Assembly (NCBI GenBank): GCA_020635455.1
Contig: JACJZT010000002.1
Coordinates: 1 to 64,000 of the forward strand
DNA from: Flavobacteriales bacterium
GTDB lineage: Bacteria; Bacteroidota; Bacteroidia; NS11-12g; UBA9320
Length of the DNA stretch: 64,000 nucleotides
Direction of reading: 5' to 3'
This document shows positions 63,554 to 64,000 of the stretch, piece after piece. Position 1 is the first letter of the stretch, and the number at the start of each line of letters is the position of its first letter. The position numbers and the translations under genes were made by a program. The notes under the pieces were generated by a model. That model was not told the origin of the DNA. It saw only the letters and a program-made list of their open reading frames with translations, and did no database searches.

Positions 63554-63952
63554 TTAAGGACTAATGGTAATTAGAATAGAGGTCGATGCGGTCATACACG
63601 CCACAAAGACTCCAGTTGAGCATGAAAAGGCATAATTATCCAGATTTCCACAAGAAAAACCACACTGAGAGGAAACTCCAGCCTGGCTTCCACCACAATT
63701 CATTCCAAGGGTGCATGAACTATAGGTAATAGAAACGCTGTATGGAATACCTGAAGTACAAGAAATGTTTAAAATGCCAGGAGGAACAGTAGGATTTGAG
63801 TAAATGGCGTTTCCACCATTATCATAAATAATTACTGCAGTGGTACATGTTGTAGTATTGTCGATAACACCATAGAAAACAGTTTGACCATATGAAAATT
63901 TAGAAATGAACGTAAAAATTAGAATTAGAATGGCATTCTTTAAGTTTTTCAT
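63554..63952 (-). CDS. small Cys-rich secreted protein, partner of G5
   Basis: The 132-aa protein has a signal peptide ending FSYGQ and a beta-rich mature part with nine or more Cys (TTTCTTAVIIYDNGG, ISCTSG, SSCTLGMNCGG, SQCGFSCGN), ending TSILITISP. It shares the plan of the small proteins at 18994-19395 and 51185-51649 but little identity. Only 48 bp upstream of it are in the window, so its promoter and any G tract cannot be seen. Confidence 0.7.
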   Translation of the reverse strand: MKNLKNAILILIFTFISKFSYGQTVFYGVIDNTTTCTTAVIIYDNGGNAIYSNPTVPPGILNISCTSGIPYSVSITYSSCTLGMNCGGSQAGVSSQCGFSCGNLDNYAFSCSTGVFVACMTASTSILITISP

Positions 63953-64000
63953 ATTTTTTTATTTGAATATAATATTCTTTTTAAATTTATAAAACCATTG

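Noticed and set aside
1..64000. Integrase gene intI or an attI site.
   Set aside because: No tyrosine-recombinase-like protein is encoded anywhere in the window; the only recombination enzymes are the IS3 transposase and the IS4 remnant.

Overview
The window is an AT-rich stretch of a Bacteroidota chromosome. The lineage is indicated by type IX secretion (T9SS) C-terminal sorting domains on many proteins, SPII lipoproteins, no Shine-Dalgarno sequences, and promoters of the TTTG-N20-TAnnTTTG kind. The finer taxon cannot be told. No rRNA or tRNA was seen.

Almost all of the window is one integron gene-cassette array. I find 26 attC sites of 127-130 bp, all in the same orientation. Each runs from an R'' box ending in AAC to an R' box starting with GTT. 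The decisive sign is that the first 7-10 bases of each cassette body (after G^TT) are the reverse complement of that cassette's own R'' box; examples are GTTATGCCC/GGGCATAAC and GTTATAAGAA/TTCTTATAAC. The window begins inside the R' box of an earlier site and ends inside cassette 27. The attC arms fall into eight sequence families (A-H). No integrase gene or attI is in view, so this is an interior piece of a large sedentary integron. Cassette n below means the cassette closed by attC n.

Layout: C1 secreted M23 peptidase. C2, C13 and C15: the same 393-bp body without a clear gene. C3 giant PKD protein, a 512-aa secreted protein and an IS4 remnant. C4 coiled-coil surface protein, lipoprotein and a serine protease cut from its sorting domain by a stop codon. 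C5 two divergent secreted proteins. C6 giant PKD protein plus small Cys-rich protein. C7 HNH nuclease broken by a stop. C8 DUF4297-like nuclease. C9 lipoprotein split by an IS3 element. C10 ArsR/SRPBCC/DoxX operon. C11 a 7-kb reverse-strand IetAS plus ubiquitin-like conjugation cassette. C12 Mrr-type nuclease. C14 lipoprotein and a decayed ORF. C16 TPR membrane protein. C17 EVE-like nuclease pair. C18 a highly structured, probably non-coding cassette. C19 TIR-like protein pair. C20 lipoprotein. C21 T9SS protein. C22 DUF2130 protein. C23 complete PmeII-like restriction-modification pair. C24 T9SS protein. C25, C26 and C27 more giant PKD proteins.

The cassettes therefore store two kinds of cargo: anti-phage or nucleic-acid defence, and secreted or surface proteins. 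The most notable observation is that every attC carries, in its non-palindromic centre, a promoter-like module: TT(A/T)G or ATAG/ATTG, then exactly 20 nt, then TAnnTTTG in 25 of 26 sites (the last is TATTTTCG). This suggests that each cassette brings a promoter that reads into the next cassette. Other leads are the structured-RNA cassette C18, cassette bodies that keep their R boxes but have changed attC cores, and a family of mosaic giant secreted proteins with small Cys-rich partners and homopolymeric G tracts.
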